Shown: one piece after another, positions 9,740 to 19,800 of the stretch
Layout of the letters: each line of letters starts with the position of its first letter
Numbering within the stretch: the stretch's first letter is position 1
From: Pleurocapsa minor HA4230-MV1
GTDB taxonomy: Bacteria; Cyanobacteriota; Cyanobacteriia; Cyanobacteriales; Xenococcaceae
Direction: 5' to 3'
DNA length: 64,000 nt
NCBI GenBank assembly: GCA_019359095.1
Contig: JAHHHZ010000021.1
Location: 201,327-265,326, forward strand
The notes under the pieces: generated by a model
Database searches by the model: none
The model's input: only the letters and a program-made list of their open reading frames with translations
Told to the model about the DNA's origin: nothing
Translations under genes and position numbers: made by a program

Positions 9740-10078
9740 TCAATTAATTAAAATCTGTCGCATCTGTTCTAGGTTGGCAAGATTCTTGATTAAAGATTCT
9801 TGTCTTTGGCGTACTTGCTCAATATGCCATCGTTGTAATTCGCCATAGGTAGGATTGTCAATCAATTTAAGATCAATTTCATGTTCTACTGTTTGGTTGA
9901 GGAGATCGATTTGAGTATGAAACCTACTGGTTGATGCCGATTGCTCTAAATGATCTAAGTCCCAGCTATCGACATAAGTACTTACCTCAACCTCCACTAT
10001 TTCACTCATGGCAATGGTTAGAAGCTGAAAGATTTCTTGAGCTAAAGATGGGGCTGTAGTTTGTCTATTTGATGTCAT
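9740..10078 (-). CDS. hypothetical protein, short paralogue
   Basis: 112 residues. It shares with the downstream gene the arrangement MTS start, an IAMS motif, then E(H/N)EI-x-x-KL and a W/F-H-x-x-QV-x-Q helix, but lacks the acidic tail. It is the first of two same-strand genes with a ~55 bp gap, so probably one transcript. The helix pattern suggests a coiled or bundled structural or scaffolding protein. No function is known to me. Confidence 0.6.
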   Translation of the reverse strand: MTSNRQTTAPSLAQEIFQLLTIAMSEIVEVEVSTYVDSWDLDHLEQSASTSRFHTQIDLLNQTVEHEIDLKLIDNPTYGELQRWHIEQVRQRQESLIKNLANLEQMRQILIN

Positions 10079-10120
10079 GAGTAATGCATTTTAACTAATC
10101 AGCTTCGTTTAAAGCAAAAT

Positions 10121-10205
10121 GTAGGTTGGGTTTCGTGCCTCAACCCAACGATTAAAAAATTTTGTTGGGTTTCACTATCGTTCTACCCAACCTACCAAGT
10201 CTCTA
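10121..10205. repeat. GTAGGTTGGG palindromic element, copy 1
   Basis: The ends are a perfect inverted repeat: GTAGGTTGGG at the left and CCCAACCTAC at the right. Inside is a second small palindrome bounded by GTTGGGTT and AACCCAAC. A second copy is at 23812-23895, where this inner segment is flipped. Both copies continue into CAAGTCTCT. This element is a common type of short interspersed repeat in cyanobacteria. Confidence 0.75.
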
Positions 10206-10254
10206 AGCAACTAGGCAGTGTGTGAATTTAACTAAAATTTAATTAAATACGCCA

Positions 10255-10866
10255 TTAATTCCAGAAATTTGTCGCATTGTAGCCCAAGCTTTCCATCATT
10301 TGATATAGCATAGGCAGACTTAAACCAATAACATTGCTGTGACAACCAACTATTTTCTCGACAAACATACCGCCTTTACCTTCTAAAGCAAAGCTACCCG
10401 CGCAATTGAGGGGTTCACCAGTAGCAATATAGGCTTCAATCGTGCGATCGCTAAGATCGGCAAAATAAACCTCAGTCACACCACAGCGAACAATTTGTCT
10501 TTGTTGCTCCAGGTCAATTAAAGCATGACCTGTATAGATTTTACCCATTTTACCGCGCATTCCTCGCCAACGGGCGATCGCTATCTGGGGTGATTCTGGC
10601 TTACCATAAATGCGATCGTTGATCGTCAGTACCGAATCGCAACCCAAAACCAAAGCACCTTTGAACTGTGGCGCTACAGTTTCCGCCTTACATCTGGCTA
10701 AAGTCTGTACTAGTTCTGCTGCATCTTCAAGCTGAATTTGATCTTCATCAAAATCGCTCTTACAAACAATCGGCTCAATCCCCACCATCCGCAGTAATTT
10801 TAGACGAGCAGGGGAAGCTGAAGCCAAAACGAAAGGCGGGGATGTAGATGTCTTCTTGGCGCTCAT
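10255..10866 (-). CDS. Maf-like nucleoside triphosphate pyrophosphatase
   Basis: 203 residues with the Maf fold. [12 protein letters not shown] (residues ~14-25) is the conserved LASxSPRR nucleotide-binding motif. GCDSVL supplies the catalytic Asp, and [12 protein letters not shown] follows the usual kPxd-x-x-A pattern. Family members hydrolyse non-canonical or modified nucleoside triphosphates to monophosphates as house-cleaning enzymes and have been linked to septum control. It is cytoplasmic and ends in the weakly conserved tail YNATNFWN. The gene lies 43 bp downstream of the CyanoP gene's start side and could be cotranscribed with its neighbours. Confidence 0.9.
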   Translation of the reverse strand: MSAKKTSTSPPFVLASASPARLKLLRMVGIEPIVCKSDFDEDQIQLEDAAELVQTLARCKAETVAPQFKGALVLGCDSVLTINDRIYGKPESPQIAIARWRGMRGKMGKIYTGHALIDLEQQRQIVRCGVTEVYFADLSDRTIEAYIATGEPLNCAGSFALEGKGGMFVEKIVGCHSNVIGLSLPMLYQMMESLGYNATNFWN

Positions 10867-10909
10867 AGACAGTTAATGATTCAATTGCTCTCAAATAGGA
10901 TCGTGAAGA

Positions 10910-11464
10910 TTAACGCACAGTAAAGGATTTAACCGCCACCTCAAAACTATCCTTAACTGTATCCCAGCGTTTTTCAGGCGTTGAGAGATTAAAAGTAAAA
11001 ATCTTGCCTCTACTTACCGCCACACTAGCAATATTGTGTCTTGTCCCTTGTTCGGGTATTTCTTCTTCATACTCTAATAGATAATACTTCTTATCTTTAT
11101 TTTCTCTGGCTTCAGCACGAATAAACTCGGCTTCTCTTTCACCTTTAGGAGTACTATTAATTACCTTAAGTAGACGATAGCCAACCTCAGAAGGACTACC
11201 CAAATCCTCTAGAGTTTTACCATCAGGAACTTCGTTAATAATGACGCTCAGATTTTCAGTTCTTTCGACCAAATCGCGAAAAACCACATCGACAGTTTTT
11301 CTGGCAGAAGTGCCTAGATTAACAGGAATCCAACCGTTAGGATAGAGAAACTCATACCCCTTACTCGTATTAACATAGCTTTGTAATCCAGTTACCCCTG
11401 TAGAACAGCTTGTAATGACTAAACTTAAAACAATTAATAATCCAGCGCAAAACGACTTAAACAT
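10910..11464 (-). CDS. CyanoP (PsbP-like) thylakoid lipoprotein
   Basis: 184 residues. The N-terminus is a lipoprotein signal (hydrophobic stretch, then VITSC with Cys20 as the lipidated residue). The rest is a PsbP domain, recognisable from the opening SYVNTSKGYEFLYPNGW and the closing WDTVKDSFEVAVKSFTV. CyanoP sits on the lumenal face of thylakoids and takes part in early photosystem II assembly. It fits well beside psb34 on the same strand upstream. The two are separated by ~150 bp containing hairpins, so they may be separate transcripts. Confidence 0.9.
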   Translation of the reverse strand: MFKSFCAGLLIVLSLVITSCSTGVTGLQSYVNTSKGYEFLYPNGWIPVNLGTSARKTVDVVFRDLVERTENLSVIINEVPDGKTLEDLGSPSEVGYRLLKVINSTPKGEREAEFIRAEARENKDKKYYLLEYEEEIPEQGTRHNIASVAVSRGKIFTFNLSTPEKRWDTVKDSFEVAVKSFTVR

Positions 11465-11543
11465 TTTTGTTTAGTTACCTCTATAAATCAGCTTTTTGTG
11501 ATATTTGTATCTTTTATTTTTGATTATCTCACGACACAGAAAT

Positions 11544-11572
11544 GCCCCAGGCTAAATTGTTTGCCCAGGGGA
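11544..11572 (-). terminator. hairpin downstream of psb34
   Basis: On the minus strand CCCCTGGGC pairs imperfectly with GCCTGGGG around a ~10 base loop, about 40 bases after the psb34 stop. No strong T-run follows. A second AT-rich hairpin (TTAAGATT / AATCTTAA, 11591-11616) overlaps the stop codon itself. One or both probably end or stabilise the psb34 message. Confidence 0.4.
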
Positions 11573-11612
11573 CATCTACCGTCATTTTTCTTAAGATTAA
11601 ATGTTTAAAATC

Positions 11613-11792
11613 TTAACTTACAGTTGAAGCATATACTGCAACAGCTACAACACCACCTAAAAGCAAAAATGCGAGGACACCAAAAATTGCATAGTTGCGT
11701 TTTTGCGCCGAATCTGGCTCTTCTGCTGTATACATTTGAGGTTCTCTAGCAAAATTATTTAGTAATCCACCTTCTTCTTCTGTATAAGGCAT
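11613..11792 (-). CDS. psb34: Psb34, small photosystem II assembly protein
   Basis: 59 residues, read from ATG 11792 to TAA 11613. The start MPYTEEEGGLLNNFAREP is the Hlip-like N-terminal box shared by Psb34 proteins, including NNFA-x-EP. A single membrane helix (about residues 35-55) follows, then a short tail ending STVS. Psb34 binds PSII assembly intermediates near CP47 and is thought to exchange with high-light-inducible proteins. It is too short to appear in an ordinary long-ORF search. The CyanoP gene downstream supports a PSII assembly context. Confidence 0.85.
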   Translation of the reverse strand: MPYTEEEGGLLNNFAREPQMYTAEEPDSAQKRNYAIFGVLAFLLLGGVVAVAVYASTVS

Positions 11793-11903
11793 AAATTTTA
11801 TTTCCTCTAAATTTTTATTTGTAAACCTTAATAAATAGTAATCTTATTTATCCGATCGCACAATCAATCATGCGATCGCATTTAATCTTTTTAAGAGCAA
11901 AAG

Positions 11904-13358
11904 TCAGTTTGAACTTAGCTGAAGCTTAACCTTAGTTTCGTCAGATATGGCAGATATTTCCTGATAACCAAGTTTTAAAAATAAGTCAGGCTGAAGTGCA
12001 ATAGTACCATTAGCAATCAAACCGTTACCCTCAGAACTTGTGCCATAGCCTAGCTCAAAGTTCCATTGATGTTGGTTTGGACTAACTTGAGTCTGAGAAT
12101 GTATTTTTGCGCCCCAGACTATAAATTCTTGCTGCTCTTTCTTGCCTGAAACATTCTGATATTTAACAAAAGCAGAGCATTGAATCCCAAAATTGTCTGA
12201 ATCAAGCAGTTGACTGCTCAGTTCTAAATTACTTTTATTTTGATTACCATTGTAGGTAAATTGTAAACCTCCAATCTGAGAATTTAATTGCCACTGTAAA
12301 TTTTGCTCATGATCTAAAGCTGCGGTGGCAGAAAGAGAAAAGTAATCGTTGTGTATTGCTACTTTTATTCCTGCGCTGTAATATTTTGCTTTAGTATTTC
12401 CTCTGGCAACTAAAGTTAAACCAGGATAAACACCCCAATTCACATCAAACTTTTGTTTTTCAGCATCGCTGTAGTAATTAGCTACAAAATTGGAACTAGG
12501 TTGAAAACGAATATGAGTATGAAAATCTATGCCAGATTCTTGCGCCAACAGAGAAATAGTAGCTTTAATTGGTAAGATATCGCCGTCGTAGGTTAGCTGG
12601 GTAAAACCAACTAAAGCATTTTCATAAACAAAACCAACCCCCATGGTTAGCTGTTGGGTGATGCCATGATGATAAGTAATTCCAGCACGAAAATCTTCAA
12701 ATTCTGGGACAGCATTAAAACCTCGATCGAGAGTTACTGGCTTGGCTAAGTTGTGATTTCCCCCGCCTGAAACAGTGAGACTGGCACTACCTAAAGCTAA
12801 TGCAGGAGCAGAGTTGGTGTAGTTTAGCGACGATGGGTTTGTCTGCTGCTCATGTTTTCCCCAATGTTCAATGGTAGTTATACCCCAGTATCGATGTTGA
12901 TTCTTACTTGGCCAAAAAGTTTTTTGGAAGCCTAAGACTAAATCATTTTGATACGACTGATGAATATAAAGTTGCTGTGGCAAAGATGGTAATTGGTCAC
13001 TTGTTTGCTCCGAGGAATTAGGCAAAGTCCACTCTTGGCGATGAGGCTCCCCTAAAGGATATGCGTAGCGGTATGCTTTAGCACTAGCTTCGCGTCGCGC
13101 CTCCGCTGCGCGATCGCAAAAATTGAGTACACAATCAGTTTTAGGAGATATTTGGGGGAAGAAATAATTAGTTTGTAAAGGAACACTAGAACTAGAAAAG
13201 ACAGTTTGTTTCAACTGCTGATTAAATTCTGTGTTGGCGGACACTATCTGCCTTTGTTGGGGCGATCTTGGTTTAACTGGAGTTGCCAGAGTGGAATTAG
13301 CGCAGCTAAGACAGCCGAAAATACCACCAAAGAGGACGTTTGCTACAATGGCTTTCAT
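11904..13358 (-). CDS. predicted exported beta-rich surface protein with in-frame repeat insert
   Basis: 484 residues, family not recognised. Residues 1-25 look like a signal peptide (hydrophobic core, then cleavage near STLATP). From ~130 on, the protein alternates short amphipathic strands with Gly/Asn/Gln turns, as expected for an outer-membrane beta barrel or surface beta protein. Residues 82-104 (DRAAEARREASAKAYRYAY and a few more) are translated from a copy of a dispersed nucleotide repeat (13051-13118) that also occurs in non-coding DNA elsewhere. The insert keeps the frame open. Gene is divergent from the NTF2-like gene. Confidence 0.65.
   Translation of the reverse strand: MKAIVANVLFGGIFGCLSCANSTLATPVKPRSPQQRQIVSANTEFNQQLKQTVFSSSSVPLQTNYFFPQISPKTDCVLNFCDRAAEARREASAKAYRYAYPLGEPHRQEWTLPNSSEQTSDQLPSLPQQLYIHQSYQNDLVLGFQKTFWPSKNQHRYWGITTIEHWGKHEQQTNPSSLNYTNSAPALALGSASLTVSGGGNHNLAKPVTLDRGFNAVPEFEDFRAGITYHHGITQQLTMGVGFVYENALVGFTQLTYDGDILPIKATISLLAQESGIDFHTHIRFQPSSNFVANYYSDAEKQKFDVNWGVYPGLTLVARGNTKAKYYSAGIKVAIHNDYFSLSATAALDHEQNLQWQLNSQIGGLQFTYNGNQNKSNLELSSQLLDSDNFGIQCSAFVKYQNVSGKKEQQEFIVWGAKIHSQTQVSPNQHQWNFELGYGTSSEGNGLIANGTIALQPDLFLKLGYQEISAISDETKVKLQLSSN
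13051..13118. repeat. dispersed GC-rich repeat inside a coding region
   Basis: CCTAAAGGATATGCGTAGCG, then GGTATGCTTTAGCACTAGC, TTCGCGTCGCGCC and TGCGCGATCGC. The same building blocks make up the non-coding repeats near 2060, 6480, 21280, 49590, 52200 and 55130. Here they lie in frame in the surface-protein gene. Confidence 0.75.
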
Positions 13359-13705
13359 TCATGTATGGGAGAGATAGAAGAAATTAAAAAGTAATTACGA
13401 CTCGCTAAGATGACGCCAAGCAAACCAAAACTTTGATTTAATTTGACTGTTAGTCAAATTGGTATTTTTGTAGTTGTCAAAAACTACATGAGTAACAAGA
13501 ATATTATCGAGTTTTTTACTTTCTGTACTCTTATATTCTGCCCATTTTTGCTGGAAATTAAACTAAAGTTTATCTAAAGAATAATTGCTCAAGGATTAAA
13601 CGAGACCCAGCCTGGGTTTTAGCGATCCTAAGCAATCTCTTCGGGGATTAAATTCGCTGATTAGCCGATTAAATGTCAACCATTAAGTTCAACAACAATA
13701 GAGAT
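13359..13705. promoter_or_regulatory. divergent promoter region with palindromes
   Basis: About 350 bases between divergent genes. At 13440-13460 there is a perfect inverted repeat, AATTTGACT-GTT-AGTCAAATT, which could be an operator for a dimeric regulator. At about 13605-13622 ACCCAGCCTGGGT followed by TTTT forms a small hairpin. Neither is tied to a known regulator. Confidence 0.4.
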
Positions 13706-14485
13706 ATGAAAAAATTTGCCACAATCTTGTTACTAAATCTAGGAATCATTGGCGGGATGACCAATATTGCTCAGGGAGAAAATGCGGCAACTGCCCCCGA
13801 GGAATTAACTCAAGTTGTTGCAGGAATTGAAGAAGCTGCGAACAAGAAAGATATAGAGGGAGTGATTAATTACTACAGTAAAGACTTTAAGAATTCAGAT
13901 GGCTTAACGACGGCTACTTTAGAGAAGGCTTTAACCCAAATGTGGCAAAATTATCCCCAGCTAAAATACACCACGGAAATTGAATCTTGGTCAGAATCAG
14001 GAAATGAGCTAGTTGCCGAAACTCTCACTACCATCACAGGGATTCAAACTAAAGCGGGGAGACAAGCGCAATTAAACTCAACAATTAGATCTCGCCAATA
14101 TTTTCAGGGACAAAAATTAGTTCGCCAGGAAATACTAACAGAGGAATCGCAGTTAACATCTGGAGCTAATCCTCCCCAGGTTCAAGTCGTTGCACCAGAT
14201 AGCGTAACCACAGGTGAAAAATATAATTTTGATTTGATTGTTGATGAACCCTTGGGAGATCGAGTATTGTTGGGAGCTGTTCAAGAAGAGAAAACTGCTG
14301 CTAATTTATATCTTAACTCCGCTTCCTTAGAGTTAGAACCATTAGCTGCGGGGGGAATCTATAAAGTGGCAACTGCTCCTACAGTTCCTCAAAGTAATTG
14401 GCTATCGGCTATTTTAGTTCGGGGAGATGGTATGACCATGATTACTCATCGAATTAACATTAAAGAACAGCAAGCCAAACAGTGA
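13706..14485 (+). CDS. exported NTF2-like (SnoaL-type) protein
   Basis: 259 residues from ATG 13706; an upstream ATG at 13673 would add 11 polar residues ahead of the signal, so 13706 is preferred. The start MKKFATILLLNLGIIGG, then cleavage near AQGEN, is a secretory signal peptide. Residues ~30-130 resemble the NTF2/SnoaL fold (helix AANKKDIEGVINYYSKDF, then strands), a cone-shaped domain used for binding or dimerisation. The C-terminal half is beta-rich and may be a second binding domain. It is probably periplasmic. Ligand unknown. Confidence 0.65.
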   Translation: MKKFATILLLNLGIIGGMTNIAQGENAATAPEELTQVVAGIEEAANKKDIEGVINYYSKDFKNSDGLTTATLEKALTQMWQNYPQLKYTTEIESWSESGNELVAETLTTITGIQTKAGRQAQLNSTIRSRQYFQGQKLVRQEILTEESQLTSGANPPQVQVVAPDSVTTGEKYNFDLIVDEPLGDRVLLGAVQEEKTAANLYLNSASLELEPLAAGGIYKVATAPTVPQSNWLSAILVRGDGMTMITHRINIKEQQAKQ

Positions 14486-14491
14486 AACTAT

Positions 14492-14740
14492 TTAGGCAAT
14501 AGCAGAATCCAGAATTATGTCGCTTGTTAAAAATAACCGTAAATTCTTAGCTCTTAAATTTGGGAGCGAGGTTTTAATCTGACTGACAACAGTATTTTTG
14601 TCTAAAATCAGAAAATGTGATGAACCTTGAGCCGAAATAATTATTTCTGTTAGCTTAGTTATTATGATTGTGATATGTCTCCAGTTCTCAAAAAGGTTCG
14701 TCTGTAACGTCGATCCCTGGTAGATGATCACTTTTTTCAA
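14492..14740 (-). CDS. possible small hypothetical protein
   Basis: 82 codons opening MKKVIIYQGSTLQTN, filling the space between the NTF2-like and DUF2062 genes. It has hydrophobic strands and no known motif. Its start is almost back to back with the DUF2062 start, leaving no room for separate promoters. This and its unusual composition make it doubtful. Confidence 0.3.
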   Translation of the reverse strand: MKKVIIYQGSTLQTNLFENWRHITIIITKLTEIIISAQGSSHFLILDKNTVVSQIKTSLPNLRAKNLRLFLTSDIILDSAIA

Positions 14741-14745
14741 TCAAC

Positions 14746-15351
14746 ATGAGTCAGAAACATTTCCCCCATAATTCAACCTCAGACAGAACCTATTGGCAAA
14801 CAAGATCGCTAAATGTTCTAACACCTCCAGTGCGTAGAAGCCGTAAACATAACCAGAAACATTTAAAGTTGCGTCGGCATAGTTTAAGTAGGCTAATTCG
14901 TTTAGCCTATCTCAGGCTATTAAGATTGCAGGATAAACCAGAAGTCGTAGCCAAGGGATTAGCTGTAGGAGTTTTTACTGGCTGCTTCCCCTTCTTTGGT
15001 ATGCAAAGTCTACTGGCGCTCTTGTTCGCTGCTGTTTTTCGTGGTAGCAAAGTCGCAGCATTAGCAGCAACCTGGATTAGTAATCCTCTAACCTCTGTAC
15101 CGCTTTATATTTTCAACTATAAAATTGGTAAGCTGTTGTTAGGAACACAAGATACAGTTCTGCCACCCCTTACTCTTGAGTCTTTTGCTGCCTTTAAAGA
15201 ACTAGGTTCTACCTTTGCAATTACTTTGCTGACGGGAAGTTTTGTGGTGGGAATGATTATGGCGGTAATTACCTACTTTTATGGCTTGGCAATTTTAGAA
15301 CGAATACACCATCGCACTATCCGCCGTCGTAGCATCAGAAGGCAAAAATAA
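14746..15351 (+). CDS. DUF2062 membrane protein
   Basis: 201 residues. After a basic, probably disordered ~50-residue N-terminus, a DUF2062 domain follows: the GVFTGCFPFFGMQSLLALL segment and ATWISNPLTSVPLYIFNYKIG are characteristic. There are about three to four membrane helices and a very basic tail (HHRTIRRRSIRRQK). The family is widespread in the inner membrane and its role is not settled. It is a single gene, 84 bp before the response-regulator TTG/ATG region. Confidence 0.85.
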   Translation: MSQKHFPHNSTSDRTYWQTRSLNVLTPPVRRSRKHNQKHLKLRRHSLSRLIRLAYLRLLRLQDKPEVVAKGLAVGVFTGCFPFFGMQSLLALLFAAVFRGSKVAALAATWISNPLTSVPLYIFNYKIGKLLLGTQDTVLPPLTLESFAAFKELGSTFAITLLTGSFVVGMIMAVITYFYGLAILERIHHRTIRRRSIRRQK

Positions 15352-15482
15352 AATGAATATATCTTCAATTTTTAACATTGATTGGGACTAATATTTAAGG
15401 CGATATTAAAAAATTCTGACTAAAGAAAGATGAATTGAGCAGAGTAAATATTTTAATATTTTTACTGCCAGCACTCAGAAGT

Positions 15483-16499
15483 ATGTCTCAATTTAAGCAC
15501 ACGCCAGAGCATCAGGGTAAAATTTTAGTAGTTGATGATCAACCAGATAATACAAAACTTTTGTCGATAATACTTGCGCTTCAAGGATACGAAGTCGCCG
15601 AATGTAATCGAGGAAAATCAGCTATCAATTTAGCCAAGGCAAACCCTCCAGATCTAATTTTATTAGATGTTAGTATGCCTGAAATGAGTGGTTTTGAGGT
15701 TTGTCAGATACTTAAGAGCGATCGCCTTACTCGAGATATCCCGATTATATTTATTAGTGCTTTTAAAGAAGTTAATAATAAAACTCAAGCCTTTAATCTT
15801 GGTGGCAATGATTATATTACCAAACCCTTTCAAATGGAAGAAGTTGTTGCCAGGGTAGAAACTCAACTAAAATATCACCGTCTACAAACAGAACTAAAAA
15901 CCAAAAATCAACAACTAGAACAAGAAATTGCCGCGCGTAAAGCGATCGAACGCAAATTATTAGAGGTCAATCAAAAACTAAGTAAATTAGCTACTGTAGA
16001 TGGGTTGACGAACATAGCCAATCGTTATTATTTCGATGATTTTTTGACTAGGGAATGGCAGCTAGCCAGAAGAGAACAGTTTGCTTTAGCTGTAATTCTT
16101 TGTGATGTTGATTATTTTAAACTTTATAACGATCGCTTTGGTCATCAGCAGGGAGATACTTGTTTACAACAGGTAGCTCAAGCATTATCAAGAGCCGTCC
16201 AACGCCCTACAGATCTCGTGGCTCGCTATGGGGGAGAGGAATTTGCCGTAATTTTACCTCGAACATCAGCAAATAATGCTCTAGTAGTAGCAGAAAAAAT
16301 GCGTCAACAAATTAAAACCCTCTCTCTAACTCATCCAGATTCTTTAGTGGGAGATTACGTCTCCTTAAGCATAGGCGTTAGCGCTGTGATTCCCTGCTCA
16401 AAATACACTAAAAAACAACTTTTGGTTACTGCCGATCGAGCTCTTTATCAAGCAAAAAAAGAAGGTCGCGATCGCGCTATTGTTAAACTCCTCAATTAG
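15483..16499 (+). CDS. response regulator with GGDEF diguanylate cyclase output
   Basis: 338 residues from ATG 15483; a TTG 48 bp upstream is open but would add a hydrophobic extension. A receiver domain fills residues ~12-130, with phospho-acceptor Asp62 (LLDVSMP) and conserved KPF. A short coiled coil (LQTELKTKNQQLEQEIAARK) leads to the GGDEF domain. The active site is intact as GGEEF (about residue 250), and RPTD five residues before it is an RxxD product-inhibition site. It should make c-di-GMP on phosphorylation. The next gene is a hybrid kinase 364 bp away, a possible partner. Confidence 0.9.
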   Translation: MSQFKHTPEHQGKILVVDDQPDNTKLLSIILALQGYEVAECNRGKSAINLAKANPPDLILLDVSMPEMSGFEVCQILKSDRLTRDIPIIFISAFKEVNNKTQAFNLGGNDYITKPFQMEEVVARVETQLKYHRLQTELKTKNQQLEQEIAARKAIERKLLEVNQKLSKLATVDGLTNIANRYYFDDFLTREWQLARREQFALAVILCDVDYFKLYNDRFGHQQGDTCLQQVAQALSRAVQRPTDLVARYGGEEFAVILPRTSANNALVVAEKMRQQIKTLSLTHPDSLVGDYVSLSIGVSAVIPCSKYTKKQLLVTADRALYQAKKEGRDRAIVKLLN

Positions 16500-16862
16500 T
16501 TAAGAAATTATTTAGTAATTATCTATCTAAAGTAATACTAATATGGTACGCATACAACCTAAGATAGACAAAAAACAAAGCAGTGCAGCTTGAGAAAAAA
16601 CACGATTATTTAGTGTTCAATGTGTTCAATGTTCAACACAAGATAATGGTTAATTTGGCGATTAAAATCAAATAATTAGCGTACAGCAGCATACAGACTT
16701 GCGCCATCATATAATTAATACCGCCAAGCGGTTAGCTATAAGCTTACATACATAGGAAATTTAACCTCCTACTATGTCTTATTCCACTTAAATCAAGAAG
16801 TGGAGGAACTATACCAGGCTTAGAGCTTAGAGATTACTCTTCTTTTCAGTTTAAGCATCAAG
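16500..16862. other. intergenic spacer before the hybrid kinase
   Basis: 363 bases with no credible gene or tRNA. There is a weak inverted repeat TCCACTT / AAGTGGA near 16782-16804, too weak to name as a terminator. It probably includes the kinase promoter. Confidence 0.4.
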
Positions 16863-19800
16863 ATGAAGACAGGTTTAAAAAGCACTTCTAATACAGCCAT
16901 GATAGGTGTAATCATTCAGCTGGCAGATGGTAGTATTCAAAGTTGCAATAAGGAAGCCGAAAAGATTCTGGGCTATAGCACCGCAGCAATGATTGGGGTG
17001 GTTCCGCCGAAAATATCCTGGCAGACTACTCAGGCAGAAAATTTACCTTTTCCCCCTAACACCCATCCAGCGATCGCTTTTTATTATTCTGGGGGTGTAG
17101 CTAGTGTCTTAGCCACGGGACAGCCTTCGAGTAGTGTAAAAATCGGCTTTTATCAGTCAGAAGATCATTTAATCTGGCTTTCATTGGATTCCCAGCCTTT
17201 ATTTTCAGGAAACACTGACAAACCATCTGGGGTAGTAACCAGCTTTCGGGATATTACAGGGGAGCAACCCCAGGTAGATACTCCTGAGTTTAAAGTTTCG
17301 GCGGAAGCTGTTCCTGGCTTGCTGTATCTATTTGATGCAATTTCCCAGCGCAATCTTTATGTTAATTCCCAAGCTTACGATTTATTAGGCTATACCCCAG
17401 AAGAAATTCAAGCAATGGGTGATGAGTTTCAGTTTGAAGTCATGCACCCTCAAGATTTTGCGCAATTCCCCGCTCATTTAGCCAAATTAGAGCGATCGCA
17501 GCCTGGAGCAGTAGTGAAACTTGAATATCGGATGCGTCATCGCAATGGTAGATGGCGCTGGTTTTGCTCCCAGGATCAGGTATACCGCCGTACTGCTGAT
17601 GGTCACATAGAGCAGATATTGGGTGTTGCTAGAGATGTTAGCGTTCGCAAGCAGGCAGAAATGGCTTTAAAAGAAAGCGAAGAACGCTTAAAACTGGCAT
17701 TGTTCGCCTCTGGCACGGGAATGTGGTTTTGGAATCTGCAAGAGGAAACTCTGGAGTGGACAGACCAATGTAAAGCTCTGTTTGGGATGCCACTTGATGT
17801 TGAACCCAGCCATGCAAAATTTATTAGTGCCCTTCATCCAGAAGATCGCGATCGCACTCAAGCAGCTATTGATCGAGCTCTAGCTAATCAGACTGAATAC
17901 AATATTAAATATCGTGTTGTCTGGCCAGATGATAGTATTCACTGGATATTTGCTAAAGGTAAAGGTATTTACAATCGATTGGGTCAAGCCGTCCAGATGA
18001 TCGGTACGGTAGGAGATATTACTAATTTAAGACAAGCAGAACAACAGCTAATTGAAAGCCAAAAGTTGCTCAAACTTGCCCTCTCCAGCGCTCAAGCTGG
18101 GACTTGGAGTTGGGATCTGATTCAACAAGAGATTGTTTGGTCGCCAGAAAATTATGACCTGTATGGTATCGATCCTCAGATAAAGCCTTTACAATATGAG
18201 GATTGGCAACAATCATTACACCCCCACGACTTAGAGCGAACTAGCCAAGATTTAGCCAAAGTTCTATCAGGAGAATCTGCTGAATATCAGACTGAATTTC
18301 GGGTTTTCCATCCTCAAAAGGGGATTCGCTGGTTATTGGGGGTGGGTAATGTTACCCGTGATGTCAGTGGCGAGCCAATTCGTTTGAGCGGGATTAATTT
18401 AGATATTACCCATCTTAAAGAGAATGAAGCGGCTTTACGTCACAGTAAGCAGCAGCTGAGAATGTTACTCGACAGCTTACCCATTTTTGCTGGATTTTTA
18501 ACTCCTGATGGAATTGTCACGGAAGTCAATCAAACAGCTTTAGATTTGGCTGATTTGCAGCCAGAAGAAATCTTAAATAAACACTTTAGCGAAGCTTATT
18601 GGTGGTCTTACGATCCTCAAATTCAGCAACAGATCGATAATGCTATTATGCGCGCCTCAGCAGGAGAAATGGTGCGTTTTGACATTCTTGCCAGGGTTAA
18701 ATCAGAAAAATTGATCGTGGCGGATTTCGGCATAGTTCCCAAGTTTAACGATCGCCAAGAGGTAGAATATCTAGTTCCCTTTGGTATGGATATAAGCGAT
18801 CGCGAAGCTGCTAAACAAGCTCTTAAGCAAAGAGAACATGAGCTGGAGTTAATTACTAAAGTAATTCCTCAACAAATCTGGACGGCAGCAAGAGACGGAC
18901 ACCTAGATTATATTAATCAACGCTGGCAGGATTATACAGGACTCAATCTAGAGCAAATGCGGAAGCAAGGTTGGGCGAGTATCGTGCATCCTGACGAATT
19001 ACCAACTGTTACAGAAAGTTGGATTCAGGCAGTTAAAACCAATTCTCAATTTGCTTTAGAAATTCGTTTACGTTGTGCTGAAGGAACATATGACTGGTTT
19101 CTCTGTAAAGCTAGACCGTTGCGCAATGAACAGGGAGAAATTGTTAAGTGGTACGGCACAAACACCAGCATTACTAAAATAAAACAGCTAGAGCAAAAAC
19201 TACTCCAGCAAACCGAAGATTTAATCCAAGCCAATCAGCTCAAAGATGAGTTTCTGGCGATCGTTTCTCATGAACTACGCACCCCCCTAAATCCAATCTT
19301 AGGCTGGTCACAGCTACTTTTAGCAGGGAAACTAGATGCAGACAGGATCGTTCAAGGAATAGCCATAATTGAACGAAATGCTAAATTGCAGGCACAGTTA
19401 ATTGATGATTTACTTGATGTCTCCAAGATCTTACGAGGTAAGCTAAACCTCAATAAAGTGCCGTTAAATCTCGAATCAGTGATTAGAGCAGCACTTTCCA
19501 CCGTCCAGCTAACCGCCGAAGCCAAATCAATCCAAATTGAAACCGAATTTGAGTCTGATATCGGTCAGGTTTTAGGAGATGCTGCGCGTTTGCAACAAAT
19601 TATGTGGAATTTGATTACTAATGCCGTAAAATTTACCCCAGAACAAGGTCAGATAGTCATTAAGCTTAAAAGAATTGCTACACAAGCATTAATTGAAGTC
19701 ATAGATACAGGACGAGGAATCGAACCTGAGTTTATACCCTATGTATTCGATCGCTTTCGTCAGGCAGACAGTGCCAACACGAGAGAATTTGGCGGGTTGG

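Noticed and set aside
16500-16862. Search for tRNA or small RNA in larger spacers (also 4556-4967, 33079-33452, 47760-48162, 61284-61674)
   Set aside because: No cloverleaf, GTTCGA-type T loop or clear sRNA structure was seen.
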